NCBI GenBank assembly: GCA_016284355.1
Contig: JAEEOQ010000038.1
Coordinates: forward strand, 1-32,725
Source of the DNA: Lachnospiraceae bacterium
Lineage (GTDB): Bacteria > Bacillota > Clostridia > Lachnospirales > Lachnospiraceae
Direction: 5' to 3'
Length of the DNA: 32,725 nucleotides
The position numbers and the translations under genes were made by a program. Below, piece by piece: positions 14,080 to 21,322 of the stretch. Position 1 is the stretch's first letter, and each line of letters opens with the position of its first letter. The notes under the pieces are model-generated. The model worked only from the letters and a program-made list of their open reading frames with translations. It made no database searches and was not told where the DNA came from.

Positions 14080-15456
14080 TTATTGAGCTGAAGCTAAAGC
14101 ATCATCGCCTCGTCTTTTCGCATCTGCAAAGGCGGCATCAAGATCCTTTGCTCCTGTTAAATACGCTTCGGTTTCTTCTGCAAGAATCTTTTCAAGCATT
14201 GGAAGCTCTGTTGTAATGGTAGATAATGTAAGTTTTTCATTTTCTACCGGAAAGATTAACGGCTTTGCAGAATCCATGTCTATTAATTTTTCAGCTCCTT
14301 CTGAGAAAGCTGCTGCAAGAATATCTTTATCGAGAGTATTGCAAAGACCGATTCTTCCACCGCCTGCCATATAAGTTACACCTTCTGTTGCATACCACTT
14401 TACAAATTCCCAGGCAGCGTCTATGTGTTCAGACTTCGGATTAATGCTTATTTCATCTCCAAGTCCACCATAAGTATAATTTCTTTCTCCCTTTTCAATT
14501 ACTGGATATGGAGCATAAGCAGTAACAAAATCATGAGGATATTCTTCAGTATTCTTTACACTTCGAATAGTCCAATTTCCTACTGTCATTGCTGAACGGC
14601 CCGAAAGAAACATTCCTTCCTGTGTCAGCTTCTCAGTTACGCTATCCACATGAGTAGGAGCAGTGCCATCAACATTCATAGTATTGTATATCAACTCTGC
14701 AGTTTTTTTGATTACATCATTATCGAAATCAGTTTCCAAACCGCCTTCCTTATAGTACAGATCTCCGCCGAGAGTCTGTTTTGCAAGATACAACCAGTAT
14801 TCGGTCACATTCTGCTGTGTATTCCAAAACATACCATAAACCTTGTCCTGGCCCTCTCCATGTGTCAACTTTTTACATACATCACGGAATTCCTCAAAAG
14901 TCCACTCTGTAGGAATAGGAATACCGGCGGCATCAAACATATCTTTGTTTAAAAGAAGTGTTCCTTTTGTTAGTACTGTAGCTATAGAATATGGTTTCCC
15001 ATCAAGATACTCTGATGTTACACTGGATCCAAACATTCCCTCATAATCAAACCCATCTTTCTCCATGAATTCAGAAAGATCAAGTGCCATACCTCCTCCA
15101 GCTCTTTTCAGCATCTTATATGCACCATATGAGATATACACATCAATATCATTTCCTGCCAAAAGACTTGTTTCAAGCTTAAGATTTCCCTGATCATCAT
15201 TTACATAACGCTCATACTCAACTTGAATCCCTTTGTCCTTAAAAGCTTCATTAAAATGATCAACCACATCCTGTGGTCCCGATTCCTGTGGGACTCCTCC
15301 CCAGAATCTCAATGTTACCGTACCCTCTGACTTCTTTCCGTTGTTGTCCTCTGTCACTGATGCCTGTTTTTGGGCATCATCTCCCTGACCGCATCCTGTG
15401 AGCATTGTAGCGCACATAACTGCTGCCATAATCATTGCTAATAGTTTTCGTTTCAT
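14080..15456 (-). CDS. Sugar ABC transporter substrate-binding lipoprotein
   Basis: A 458-residue extracellular solute-binding protein (family 1, CUT1). MKRKLLAMIMAAVMCATMLTGCGQ is a lipoprotein signal with lipobox LTGC, so the mature protein is held on the membrane by Cys22. A low-complexity linker follows, then TVTLRFWGGVP and the binding-fold blocks YSIATVLTKGTLLLNKDMFDAAGI, PTEWTFEEFRDVCKKLT and AAWEFVKWYATEG. GGAGGAG lies before the ATG. It sits after the regulator gene with a 176-base gap that probably holds a regulated promoter, and before the permeases. The ligand is unknown; an oligosaccharide from an acetylated polymer is inferred. Confidence 0.93.
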   Translation of the reverse strand: MKRKLLAMIMAAVMCATMLTGCGQGDDAQKQASVTEDNNGKKSEGTVTLRFWGGVPQESGPQDVVDHFNEAFKDKGIQVEYERYVNDDQGNLKLETSLLAGNDIDVYISYGAYKMLKRAGGGMALDLSEFMEKDGFDYEGMFGSSVTSEYLDGKPYSIATVLTKGTLLLNKDMFDAAGIPIPTEWTFEEFRDVCKKLTHGEGQDKVYGMFWNTQQNVTEYWLYLAKQTLGGDLYYKEGGLETDFDNDVIKKTAELIYNTMNVDGTAPTHVDSVTEKLTQEGMFLSGRSAMTVGNWTIRSVKNTEEYPHDFVTAYAPYPVIEKGERNYTYGGLGDEISINPKSEHIDAAWEFVKWYATEGVTYMAGGGRIGLCNTLDKDILAAAFSEGAEKLIDMDSAKPLIFPVENEKLTLSTITTELPMLEKILAEETEAYLTGAKDLDAAFADAKRRGDDALASAQ

Positions 15457-15632
15457 TTTTTCTCCTCCTTATGGATATTTATGATGTTCTGATTATATCC
15501 ATTCAGGCAGTTTCACTCCATTAAGGAACTTGTTTTTTTCTTTTATAATCATGCAAAAATAATCGGTATCTTTTCTTCAAGTGAATATATATTATTCCAT
15601 TTCTATGAAAAACTATTATTATTTTTATATTA
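15457..15632 (-). promoter_or_regulatory. Probable regulated promoter region before the binding-protein gene
   Basis: A very AT-rich 176-base gap inside an otherwise tight gene run. It holds an inverted repeat TGGATAT (15472-15478 on the plus strand) with ATATCCA (15495-15501) just upstream of the ribosome site. Several TATAAT-like stretches are present, but no convincing -35/-10 pair could be fixed. A YesN-type regulator could act here; this is inference. Confidence 0.35.
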
Positions 15633-16925
15633 TCATTCTTCCGTCTCTTTTTGCTGTAATTCTAAGTTCTCCGAAATGCTCTTTTTGTAGGCATTTGGAG
15701 AAACACCCATAACCTTTTTAAAAAGGATACTAAAATAGTTATAATTTTCTATTCCAACCATATCTGCCACTTCATTGATCTTCATATCCTGTCTAGCCAG
15801 CAGTTCACATGCGCGCATGATCCTGGTTCGATTCACATAGTCTATAAATCCCATTTTCATGTTTTCTTTAAACACATGAGAAAAGTAACTTTGACTCATA
15901 TTGGTTTCTTTTGCAGCAAGTTCAATAGTAAGATTTTCGTTAAGATGCAGATTAATGTATTCTTTAATTTCCTTTATCTCACTACGCATACTGTCATTGC
16001 TGTCATGAAGTTTTCCGCATTCATGCGGTAATCTTTTGCGAAGAATACTCTTACATTCATCAACTGCTCGGGAAATATCTTTAAGATTGTTATATTCTTT
16101 GCTGTAAACAGCAGTTATCGAAACATCAAAATAACGTTTGATATATTCATACATAACTGAAAATCTATTTTCAAGCTCGGTATGTATTTGGGAACCATCA
16201 AGTTCACTATCCCATGTAACAATGAAAAGGAGGTCCTCTGTATCATAATTGAACCCAAATACTTTAAATCTTTCTTCAAGTATTTCTGTTATCATATTCT
16301 CCATTGAAAACTTTAAGAGTTCAACTCCCGTAAGTTTCCCTTCAAGAACCTCTTTTCTATAGTTATCTATCCCAACCATAAAAACAAAATATGGTCTGTT
16401 GACTGGAAGTTCAACTCCTATTATCTCAAATTCTTTTACCAGATCATCAAAGTTCACATATCCCTTTTCTACTAGTCGCTTGATGAGGGTGCTTCTGATA
16501 GCATGTCGATTTTTACGTACAATATCAGAGAGGTCATTTTCTTTTGACTCACCCATCTTTTTTTCAACAAGATCGAGTACTTTTAATACATCTTCTTTTG
16601 TTACCGTCAGCTTAAAAATATAATCCAACGCTCCAAGTTGCATTGCTCTGCGCACATTATCAAAATCATTATAATTACTCAGAATAACAAACTGTATCTT
16701 TGGGTAATCAGCCTTACACTTTTCAATCAATTCAAACCCATCCATCTTGTCCATTACAAGATCCGTAAATATAAGATCCGGCTGAAGCTGTTCTATTTTT
16801 TCGTAAGCCTCAAGTCCGTTTTCAGCTTCTCCTACCACCTCATAACCCTGCTTCTCCCAGTCTATTATGGCTCGCATGCCAAACCTGACCATAATCTCAT
16901 CATCAACGATCATTATCCTTCTCAT
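15633..16925 (-). CDS. Response regulator with AraC-type DNA-binding domain (YesN-like)
   Basis: A 430-residue cytoplasmic regulator. The receiver domain opens with IMIVDDEIMVRFGMRAII and holds the phosphoacceptor Asp55 in LIFTDLVMDKMDG, followed by FVILSNYNDFDNVRRAMQLGALDYIFK. A middle region (about 140-310) resembles the YesN helical/cyclase-like linker. The C-terminal AraC domain has two helix-turn-helix segments: LTIELAAKETNMSQSYFSHVFKE and MKINEVADMVGIENYNYFSILFKKVMGVSPNAYKK (shown in part). It lies 20 bases after the kinase gene with AAGGAA as ribosome site. It should activate the downstream transporter and enzyme genes in response to the glycan. Confidence 0.93.
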   Translation of the reverse strand: MRRIMIVDDEIMVRFGMRAIIDWEKQGYEVVGEAENGLEAYEKIEQLQPDLIFTDLVMDKMDGFELIEKCKADYPKIQFVILSNYNDFDNVRRAMQLGALDYIFKLTVTKEDVLKVLDLVEKKMGESKENDLSDIVRKNRHAIRSTLIKRLVEKGYVNFDDLVKEFEIIGVELPVNRPYFVFMVGIDNYRKEVLEGKLTGVELLKFSMENMITEILEERFKVFGFNYDTEDLLFIVTWDSELDGSQIHTELENRFSVMYEYIKRYFDVSITAVYSKEYNNLKDISRAVDECKSILRKRLPHECGKLHDSNDSMRSEIKEIKEYINLHLNENLTIELAAKETNMSQSYFSHVFKENMKMGFIDYVNRTRIMRACELLARQDMKINEVADMVGIENYNYFSILFKKVMGVSPNAYKKSISENLELQQKETEE

Positions 16926-16945
16926 ACTGATTCCTTTTTATCCTT

Positions 16946-18781
16946 TCAATCTTTCTTAATGATAGGAAGCTCAATCTTTACACAGGTACCTCCTTTTGTA
17001 CCGTGCTCGAATTTGAGTCCGTAGGCGTCTCCAAATCTTATTTTTATCTGTTCTTCCACATTAATAACGCCAATTTTGTTAAACTTTCTTTTCTCCAGTT
17101 TTTCTTCCGTAATATCAGCTATCTGTTTTTTACTGTTAAGCAAAATCAGTTCCTCGTCAGATATTCCTTTGCCATTATCTTCTATTCTGATACAAAGTTT
17201 TTCTTTAACTGACTCCTGATCATCTATTCTTTCTTTTTGTGCTGAAATGCTAAGTCTATTTTCAGTCTTATTATCTTCAAAACCGTGTACTATAGCATTT
17301 TCCACCAGTGGCTGCATAATAAATCTTATTATTTTTTCATGCATCAATTCTTCCGGAATCGCAATGGAAACCTCACATATATTCCCATAACGCATATTCT
17401 GTATTTTAACATAACCCTTTAAATTTTCTATCTCCTCCTCAAGAGTGACCAATTCTTCGCCTTTTCCCATACTGTATTTTAGCATATTTCCAAGAGCATC
17501 TATGGTCTCCACTATATTATCAGCTTTTCTGATGATTGCCATCCATCTGATCGTTCCAAGAGTATTAAATAGAAAATGCGGATTTAATTGAGCCTTCAAA
17601 AACTCAATTCTGTATTGTTCTTTTCGCTCCTGCTCATTGCGTACCTGTTCAAACAATTCTTTGATGTTTTCATTCATCTGATAAAATGATCTGTTTAAAT
17701 CTCCTATCTCATCCTTCCTGTTAACATCAAGCAATTTTCTGTCAAGATCAAGGTTCATATCGTATTCGTTTAACTGTTTTGCCAAAAGTTTTATAGGTCT
17801 TACAAGCCATAGTGACAAGAAAAAAATCAATGCGATAAGAGCTGAAAAGGCCACAATAATAAGCAAATTCATCTGCTTTGAAAAAGCATAAAACTGAGAC
17901 GTCACTTCCTGGTAGTCGGTAAAATATATAACATTCAGCTGTTTACCATTCATGGTCCATTTTTTATTTATACCGTAATTACATAGCAGATATTTACGTC
18001 CTTCTACCTGAACTACCTTATTTTCCCGAGCATCCTGAAAATAGGTTTCAGGAATAACACTTTCTCCTTCCGAAAAGATTCTATTCTCGTAATCCTTTCT
18101 AAGAATGATCTGACCGTCTTCATCACATACAAACACGCTATCCCCGATATTCACATATTTTTCCAGCACCTCACTTATCTCATCCTGCCTGATGCTAATG
18201 ATTAGAGTTCCTACGTAATCACCGGATACTATATCATTTAAAATACTTCTTGCTAAACCCAGATATTTTTCATTTTCCGAGTCTTCCATGATAAAAGCAT
18301 CTGAAAAAATAGCCCACTCCACATATCCTTTCCCTTTTTTACTGTTTTTTACAAATTCTTTTTCCTCTAAAAAAGAATAATCCTGATAATTTCGTTCCCA
18401 GTTGGTATAAATATTCCCATCCTGTCCAATTATTGTGATCTGTACCTCATTTTCTTTAAACAGGTTATTCAGCATCAATTGATAAATAACGCTATCAAAT
18501 ATCTTGTATTTTTCAAAATAGCTGGAATCTCCCTGCAGTACATCAATAAGCCCTTCATTTGATGCAATAACGCTGGACATATTTGATAATCTGTCAAAAG
18601 TATCGTATAAATCCTCTTCGCTTTTAGTAAGTGTAGTAACTGTTCTGGAATTTATCTCTGAAATAATATACTTTTCAAATCCGGACTTCATAAAGAATAA
18701 AATCAGATTCATAGGGATCACGGCAAAAATGATCAATAAAATAAAAAACTTCGCCGTTAAAGAAATTGATTTTTGCTTCAC
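16946..18781 (-). CDS. Membrane sensor histidine kinase (YesM-like)
   Basis: The partner of the regulator that follows: about 611 residues with a first membrane span (LTAKFFILLIIFAVIPMNLILFF), an extracellular Cache-like sensor (about 35-290), a second span (LLIIVAFSALIALIFFLSLWLV), HAMP, and the His_kinase/HATPase pair of the LytS/YesM class. The phosphorylated His is in QLNPHFLFNTLG, the N box is QPLVENAIVHGF and the G1 box is EDNGKGIS. Two GTG starts are possible; the one at 18781 is preferred because GGAGGAG lies five bases upstream, while the GTG at 18793 has only a weak site. First gene of the operon; its promoter abuts the duplicated fragment at 18850. Confidence 0.93.
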   Translation of the reverse strand: MKQKSISLTAKFFILLIIFAVIPMNLILFFMKSGFEKYIISEINSRTVTTLTKSEEDLYDTFDRLSNMSSVIASNEGLIDVLQGDSSYFEKYKIFDSVIYQLMLNNLFKENEVQITIIGQDGNIYTNWERNYQDYSFLEEKEFVKNSKKGKGYVEWAIFSDAFIMEDSENEKYLGLARSILNDIVSGDYVGTLIISIRQDEISEVLEKYVNIGDSVFVCDEDGQIILRKDYENRIFSEGESVIPETYFQDARENKVVQVEGRKYLLCNYGINKKWTMNGKQLNVIYFTDYQEVTSQFYAFSKQMNLLIIVAFSALIALIFFLSLWLVRPIKLLAKQLNEYDMNLDLDRKLLDVNRKDEIGDLNRSFYQMNENIKELFEQVRNEQERKEQYRIEFLKAQLNPHFLFNTLGTIRWMAIIRKADNIVETIDALGNMLKYSMGKGEELVTLEEEIENLKGYVKIQNMRYGNICEVSIAIPEELMHEKIIRFIMQPLVENAIVHGFEDNKTENRLSISAQKERIDDQESVKEKLCIRIEDNGKGISDEELILLNSKKQIADITEEKLEKRKFNKIGVINVEEQIKIRFGDAYGLKFEHGTKGGTCVKIELPIIKKD

Positions 18782-18817
18782 CGTCTCCTCCACCTACTTT
18801 CTTTCAGATAAACATTC

Positions 18818-18845
18818 ATATTATAACACCCGGATATCTGTTCAA
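18818..18845 (-). promoter_or_regulatory. Promoter of the kinase-led sugar operon
   Basis: On the minus strand TTGAAC (18840-18845) and TAATAT (18818-18823) are 16 bases apart; a perfect TATAAT (18820-18825) overlaps the latter. It ends five bases from the duplicated metallophosphoesterase fragment, so the operon carries its own promoter to the edge of the insertion. Confidence 0.55.
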
Positions 18846-18849
18846 GCAA

Positions 18850-18900
18850 TACTTTGATGTAGACGTCAAAGACCCCTATTACGATGAATATTTAAGATAA
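18850..18900 (+). pseudogene. 3'-end remnant of a metallophosphoesterase gene (right copy of the direct repeat)
   Basis: The plus strand reads YFDVDVKDPYYDEYLR and stop, the same C-terminus as the metallophosphoesterase gene ending at 7238. No upstream coding remains: similarity ends at 18850, where the kinase promoter begins. It is followed within 15 bases by a strong hairpin terminator, which was probably the original terminator of that gene. Confidence 0.85.
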
Positions 18901-18904
18901 AACC

Positions 18905-18943
18905 TAAAAAACAACGCCGATGGTATTTCCCACCGGCGCTTTT
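18905..18943. terminator. Bidirectional intrinsic terminator
   Basis: CGCCGATGG (18915-18923) pairs with CCACCGGCG (18930-18938) over nine positions, one of them G-T, around a six-base loop. On the minus strand the stem is followed by TTG and six T residues, ending the gene run that finishes with the RsbW-like gene. On the plus strand it follows the metallophosphoesterase remnant. Confidence 0.88.
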
Positions 18944-18950
18944 ATACTCT

Positions 18951-19370
18951 CTATACAAGCTTCTTTTTCATCGTAAAAATATTTTTCCCGTCTTTATACT
19001 CATAGGCCACCTCATCCATGGCTTTTTTTACCATAAGGATTCCAAAGCCGCCTATGGCATCTTCGTCAAAGGCCCTCATTTTATCGGGGTCTTCTTTTGC
19101 AAGAGGATCAAATGGGACTCCGCTGTCAATAAAGGTGATGACAGCTGCAAGCGGATCATCTTCTATCTTTAACACCACCTGTGCCTTGCCCTCTTTTCCT
19201 TCATAAGCATAACTTGCTATATTTACAAACATTTCTTCAGCAGAGATATTGATCTGGGTAACAGCTTTCATAGAGGCACCCGCCTCCTCAAGATTTTCCT
19301 CAAGAAAATCCGTTACTGTTGAAAGATTGTCTACATCTGCATTTACTTCTATCTCTTTTAAAAATCCCAT
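18951..19370 (-). CDS. RsbW/SpoIIAB-like ATP-binding protein (anti-sigma kinase type)
   Basis: A 139-residue soluble GHKL ATPase, the size of RsbW-type serine kinases that phosphorylate STAS anti-sigma antagonists or bind sigma factors. The N box is ISAEEMFVNIASYAY, the G1 box FIDSGVPFDP and the G2 box GGFGILMVKKAMDE. It is the last gene of the run, 12 bases after the BMP lipoprotein gene, with AGAGAGG as ribosome site. The PP2C phosphatase four genes upstream is its natural opponent, but no STAS protein or sigma factor is encoded in the window, so its target is unknown. Confidence 0.88.
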   Translation of the reverse strand: MGFLKEIEVNADVDNLSTVTDFLEENLEEAGASMKAVTQINISAEEMFVNIASYAYEGKEGKAQVVLKIEDDPLAAVITFIDSGVPFDPLAKEDPDKMRAFDEDAIGGFGILMVKKAMDEVAYEYKDGKNIFTMKKKLV

Positions 19371-19382
19371 AAAAATACCTCT

Positions 19383-20468
19383 CTAAAGGCCTGCCACAAA
19401 CGCCGTAAACTCCGTTTCATTAACAGGCGGCACTATCTGTCCTTCCTTTATAAGGTCTGAAAGAGCCAGAACCTCGTCATAAACCTCGTCGGAATAATTG
19501 TCATGATTTTCGGGAATCCCCACAGCTCCTTCCGCAAGTCCAAAGCTTATGGTCTTTCCTCCTATCTCCCTTCCCTCAAGAAAGTCTGTAGACACAAGAT
19601 AAATAGCTACGTCCACCAGCTTCATTCCTGAAGTAAGAATATTCTTTGGCGCCAGATATGACTGGTCTTTATCCACGCCTATTACAAACTTATCTGCTTC
19701 CTTAGCCTTTTCTATTACTCCAAGGCCTGCTCCGCCTGCTGCCGCGTAGATTATGTCTGCACCTTTATCGTAAATATCCGTGGCAAGAGCTTTGCCTTTT
19801 TCTGCATCATAGTAATTATCTACATATTCTACAAATACTTCAATTTCCTTGCCGTAAATGCTGCCCGCGTAGGCTGCGCCGGCTCTATATCCAAACTCAA
19901 ACTGGTCTATTACATCACTCTTTACTCCGCCCACAAACCCAAGTTTTCCGGTCTTTGTGGTGGCACCCGCTATATAGCCTACCATAAAAGATGCTTCCTG
20001 GGCCCTGAACACTACGGAAGTTACATTTGAAGGCACAGTCTCGTAAGCATTATCTATTACGGCAAAATGGACACCGGCATACTTTTTTGAGGCATTTAAC
20101 AGACCTTCGGCGCTGTCATAACCAAGTCCCCAGCAAAGGGAGTAGCCGTTTTCCGCAAATGAGGTAAACTTTTCCTCATACTCGTCGGCACCAGAAATTG
20201 CGTATTCCACAGTAGCCCCTGCAGTTTTTTCAAGTCTTTGCATGCCCTCCCAGGCACTCTGGTTAAAGCCCTGATCTTCCAATCCGCCGTCTCCCACTAT
20301 AAGCGCCACTCTGCCTGCGGTCTTTTTTTTGCTCTGAGAAAACCCCGCGTCACCTTCTCCGCTCTCCCACTCTTTAAGCAGGATCTCTGAGCTTTCATTT
20401 CTCCCGCATCCTGTAAGCATAAGGGCAAATATTAAGATTGTCGTCAAGATAGCCGCAAATCTTCTCAT
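19383..20468 (-). CDS. BMP-family (PnrA/Med-like) substrate-binding lipoprotein
   Basis: A 361-residue membrane lipoprotein with signal FALMLTGCGR (lipobox LTGC), then a BMP/PF02608 fold: VALIVGDGGLEDQGFNQSAWEGM, FAVIDNAYETVPSNVTSVVF, EASFMVGYIAGATTKTGKLGFVGG, and AKEADKFVIGVDKDQSYL (given as shorter blocks in the family). BMP proteins such as PnrA bind nucleosides for ABC import; no ABC ATPase or permease accompanies it here. It may instead hand a ligand to the membrane sensor domains of the two upstream gene products; this is inference. It starts 10 bases after the formyltransferase gene. Confidence 0.88.
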   Translation of the reverse strand: MRRFAAILTTILIFALMLTGCGRNESSEILLKEWESGEGDAGFSQSKKKTAGRVALIVGDGGLEDQGFNQSAWEGMQRLEKTAGATVEYAISGADEYEEKFTSFAENGYSLCWGLGYDSAEGLLNASKKYAGVHFAVIDNAYETVPSNVTSVVFRAQEASFMVGYIAGATTKTGKLGFVGGVKSDVIDQFEFGYRAGAAYAGSIYGKEIEVFVEYVDNYYDAEKGKALATDIYDKGADIIYAAAGGAGLGVIEKAKEADKFVIGVDKDQSYLAPKNILTSGMKLVDVAIYLVSTDFLEGREIGGKTISFGLAEGAVGIPENHDNYSDEVYDEVLALSDLIKEGQIVPPVNETEFTAFVAGL

Positions 20469-20478
20469 CTTTACAAAT

Positions 20479-21312
20479 CTACTTCCTGTTTTCCTGGTTC
20501 TTTTCTCTTACATTTATCCTGATGTGACCGTCACTTAGCCGGTACATCCAAAGGTAGTGTCTGAGTCTCATTTCGTCTTTATATATCATGGCTTTCCCGG
20601 GCATCACAGAGGTAATAAAGTGCACCTTGCCCCCTATGGTCACTTCCGTCATGCTGTTAAATTTGCGAAACATTGCCACAGCGTCCTGTACGCACATATC
20701 GTGGGTAATGGTAAGCAGCTCTTTTTTAGGTCTTTTCCAGTATTCTGTTACCACGCCCTGGGGCCTTCCCTTTTCCCAGGCGCCGTCAAGGTCCTTCATA
20801 AGCTCTTCAAGCATGATCTTTGCATTATTTGAGTTTTGAAGATAGACATCAACGCTGTCCATATCATCTTCTATCTTAACCTTTGCCTGCGCCAGTATAT
20901 CTCCGCTGTCAAGAAGGTTTGTTATTTTATGCATGGTAACGCCGGTCTCGGGAAGTTCTTTTTCCATAGCGCACTCTATAGGATAATAACTACGCCCGTC
21001 GGGAAGCAGTGAGCTGTGAGTATTTATTCCCTTAAAATCCGGCAGATCCTCAGGCACCGGTATCTTTCTGTCATACTCCGCTATAAAAAAGAGCTTAACC
21101 CCTTCTTCTACCGCGTATCTTCTTACCTCTTCCTCGCTTATTGATTCGTAATGCACAGGGATGTTATGCTCTGCAGCCACATCGATGATGGTGTATTCGT
21201 GGATATAATCCTCGTCGTTGTGGTAGGTATATAGCGCAAGCACCTCATGATGTGCAAGAAAATATTCAAAGCATGGCAAAAAAACATCGGAACCAAAATA
21301 AACAACTTTCAT
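20479..21312 (-). CDS. Formyltransferase-domain protein (Fmt/ArnA-like)
   Basis: A 277-residue cytoplasmic protein. It starts with MKVVYFGSDVFLPCFEYFL, typical of 10-formyl-tetrahydrofolate-using formyltransferases. The catalytic region reads INTHSSLLPDGRSYYPIE with Asn97 and His99, and LLDSGDIL with Asp138, matching the Asn-His-Asp arrangement of methionyl-tRNA and sugar formyltransferases. The C-terminal part (FNSMTEVTIGGKVHFITS) resembles the Fmt C-domain only weakly. The acceptor is unknown, probably an amino sugar or other amine. It starts 10 bases after the MFS-fusion gene with AAAGGATGA as ribosome site, so it belongs to the same operon. Confidence 0.8.
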   Translation of the reverse strand: MKVVYFGSDVFLPCFEYFLAHHEVLALYTYHNDEDYIHEYTIIDVAAEHNIPVHYESISEEEVRRYAVEEGVKLFFIAEYDRKIPVPEDLPDFKGINTHSSLLPDGRSYYPIECAMEKELPETGVTMHKITNLLDSGDILAQAKVKIEDDMDSVDVYLQNSNNAKIMLEELMKDLDGAWEKGRPQGVVTEYWKRPKKELLTITHDMCVQDAVAMFRKFNSMTEVTIGGKVHFITSVMPGKAMIYKDEMRLRHYLWMYRLSDGHIRINVREKNQENRK

Positions 21313-21322
21313 AAAAATTATG

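Noticed and set aside
7239-18849. Prophage or integrative element carrying its own integrase
   Set aside because: All nine genes are accounted for by sugar sensing, uptake and processing; no integrase, relaxase or phage gene is present, so only the flanking repeat supports insertion.
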